Assembly: GCA_035525375.1 (NCBI GenBank)
Contig: DATLEI010000023.1
Coordinates: forward strand, 1-28,007
Reading direction: 5' to 3'
Length of the DNA stretch: 28,007 bases
DNA from: JALZBN01 sp035525375
Lineage (GTDB): Bacteria > Actinomycetota > Acidimicrobiia > Acidimicrobiales > AC-14
Shown here: positions 27,545 to 28,007 of the stretch, in pieces
Numbering within the stretch: position 1 is the stretch's first letter
How the letters are laid out: every line of letters begins with the position of its first letter
Notes under the pieces: model-generated
Told to the model about the DNA's origin: nothing
Seen by the model: only the letters and a program-made list of their open reading frames with translations
The model's database searches: none
Made by a program: the position numbers and the translations under genes

Positions 27545-28007
27545 ATGGAAGTCAGGCCCCGGAACCTAAAGGCGATGCTCTCGGAGGCCAAGGACACGGC
27601 CGAGTTGATGGTCGACCTTGGTTATGCCGCCGTCTACTTCGGCGATGCCGCCATGGCGGAAGAGGTGTACGAGCTCGAGGAGAAGCTCGCCGAGCTGGGC
27701 CATGACATGCGCGCCGTATGCGTGTTGGCTGCCCGGTCGCCACGGGATGCGGACGCCATGGCATCGGTATTGCAGGTGGTCGGGGCGATCGAGCGCATCG
27801 GGTACGCGGCTGTCGACATCGGGCGCATCGTCACCCACCGCCTGGGCATTCCCCGGTCGCTGATTGCCGACCTCTCGAAGGCAGAAGAGATCTCGCACCG
27901 TGTCCGCGTGCGTGAGGGCTCGCAAATGGCCCATCGAGCCCTGGCCGACCTCGAGTTGCCCGTCGAGGTGGGCATGACAGTCGTCGCCATTCGCCGCGAC
28001 CGTGAAT
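27545..28007 (+). CDS. PhoU-domain plus TrkA-C (RCK-C) regulatory protein, 3' end outside window
   Basis: The frame is open to the end of the window (154 codons seen). The N-terminal ~110 residues are helical and PhoU-like: NLKAMLSEAKDTAELMVDLG, a heptad-like EEVYELEEKLAELGHDMRA, then VLQVVGAIERIGYAAVDIGR. From about 120, VRVREGSQMAHRALADLELP followed by VEVGMTVVAIRRDRE is the start of a TrkA-C/RCK_C domain, which binds nucleotides or ions and gates transporters and channels. The order PhoU then RCK_C beside an MgtE-type membrane protein suggests a regulator of that transporter (inference). The ATG at 27545 lies 10 nt after TAGGGT (27529-27534). The missing C-terminus leaves the total length unknown. 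Confidence 0.82.
   Translation, partial: MEVRPRNLKAMLSEAKDTAELMVDLGYAAVYFGDAAMAEEVYELEEKLAELGHDMRAVCVLAARSPRDADAMASVLQVVGAIERIGYAAVDIGRIVTHRLGIPRSLIADLSKAEEISHRVRVREGSQMAHRALADLELPVEVGMTVVAIRRDRE

Overview
The window is GC-rich, densely packed chromosomal DNA with no mobile element, rRNA, tRNA or CRISPR array that I can see. It most resembles Actinomycetota, and I infer an Acidimicrobiia-like lineage. The signs are an HU protein with a lysine/alanine tail, an F420-pathway guanylyltransferase, an imuA/imuB/dnaE2 mutasome behind a GAAC-N4-GTTC LexA box, frequent GTG starts, and many genes whose start codon sits 6-9 nt downstream of a TAnnnT -10 box (leaderless transcripts). The two outermost genes run off the window. 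No gene-free stretch exceeds about 115 bases.

Left part (1-5.2 kb): the 3' end of an SbcC/Rad50-like ATPase, a HAD-IIA phosphatase, a convergent lipoprotein, and a nucleoid pair (HU plus a histone-H1-like lysine-rich protein with 15-bp tandem repeats). These are followed by a minus-strand pair, cofC/fbiD and a PIG-L deacetylase, and by divergent gpsA, which may have a 14-codon leader ORF.

Middle (5.2-16.6 kb): a translationally coupled MoxR ATPase, DUF58 and VWA membrane-protein operon; a convergent GH38 alpha-mannosidase; and a plus-strand run of a divergent RpiB-like protein, selD, rnhB and a small membrane protein. A minus-strand operon follows: AI-2E family transporter, ornithine-cyclodeaminase-type LOR/SDH protein, and DDAH/arginine-dihydrolase-type protein. 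The last two look like a split version of the cyanobacterial AgrE/ArgZ fusion that turns arginine into proline.

Right part (16.6-28 kb): a small Nfu_N-like protein, then the SOS mutagenesis cassette imuA-imuB and dnaE2. A cupredoxin lipoprotein on the opposite strand interrupts the cassette. imuA has a textbook LexA-controlled promoter and dnaE2 has a near-consensus LexA site. A 71-nt two-stem palindrome forms the 3' end of imuA, and imuB carries a duplicated 30-bp unit whose 23-bp core recurs in gpsA in another reading frame. Beyond dnaE2 lie a hemerythrin-domain protein, an SDR oxidoreductase, a secreted DMFase-like protein, a tandem-MgtE (SLC41-like) cation transporter and the start of a PhoU/TrkA-C protein that probably regulates it.

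The items most worth following up are the imuA palindrome, the dispersed 23-bp repeat, the split arginine-to-proline operon, the MgtE plus PhoU-TrkA_C pair with its possible frameshifted start, and the leaderless promoter set.
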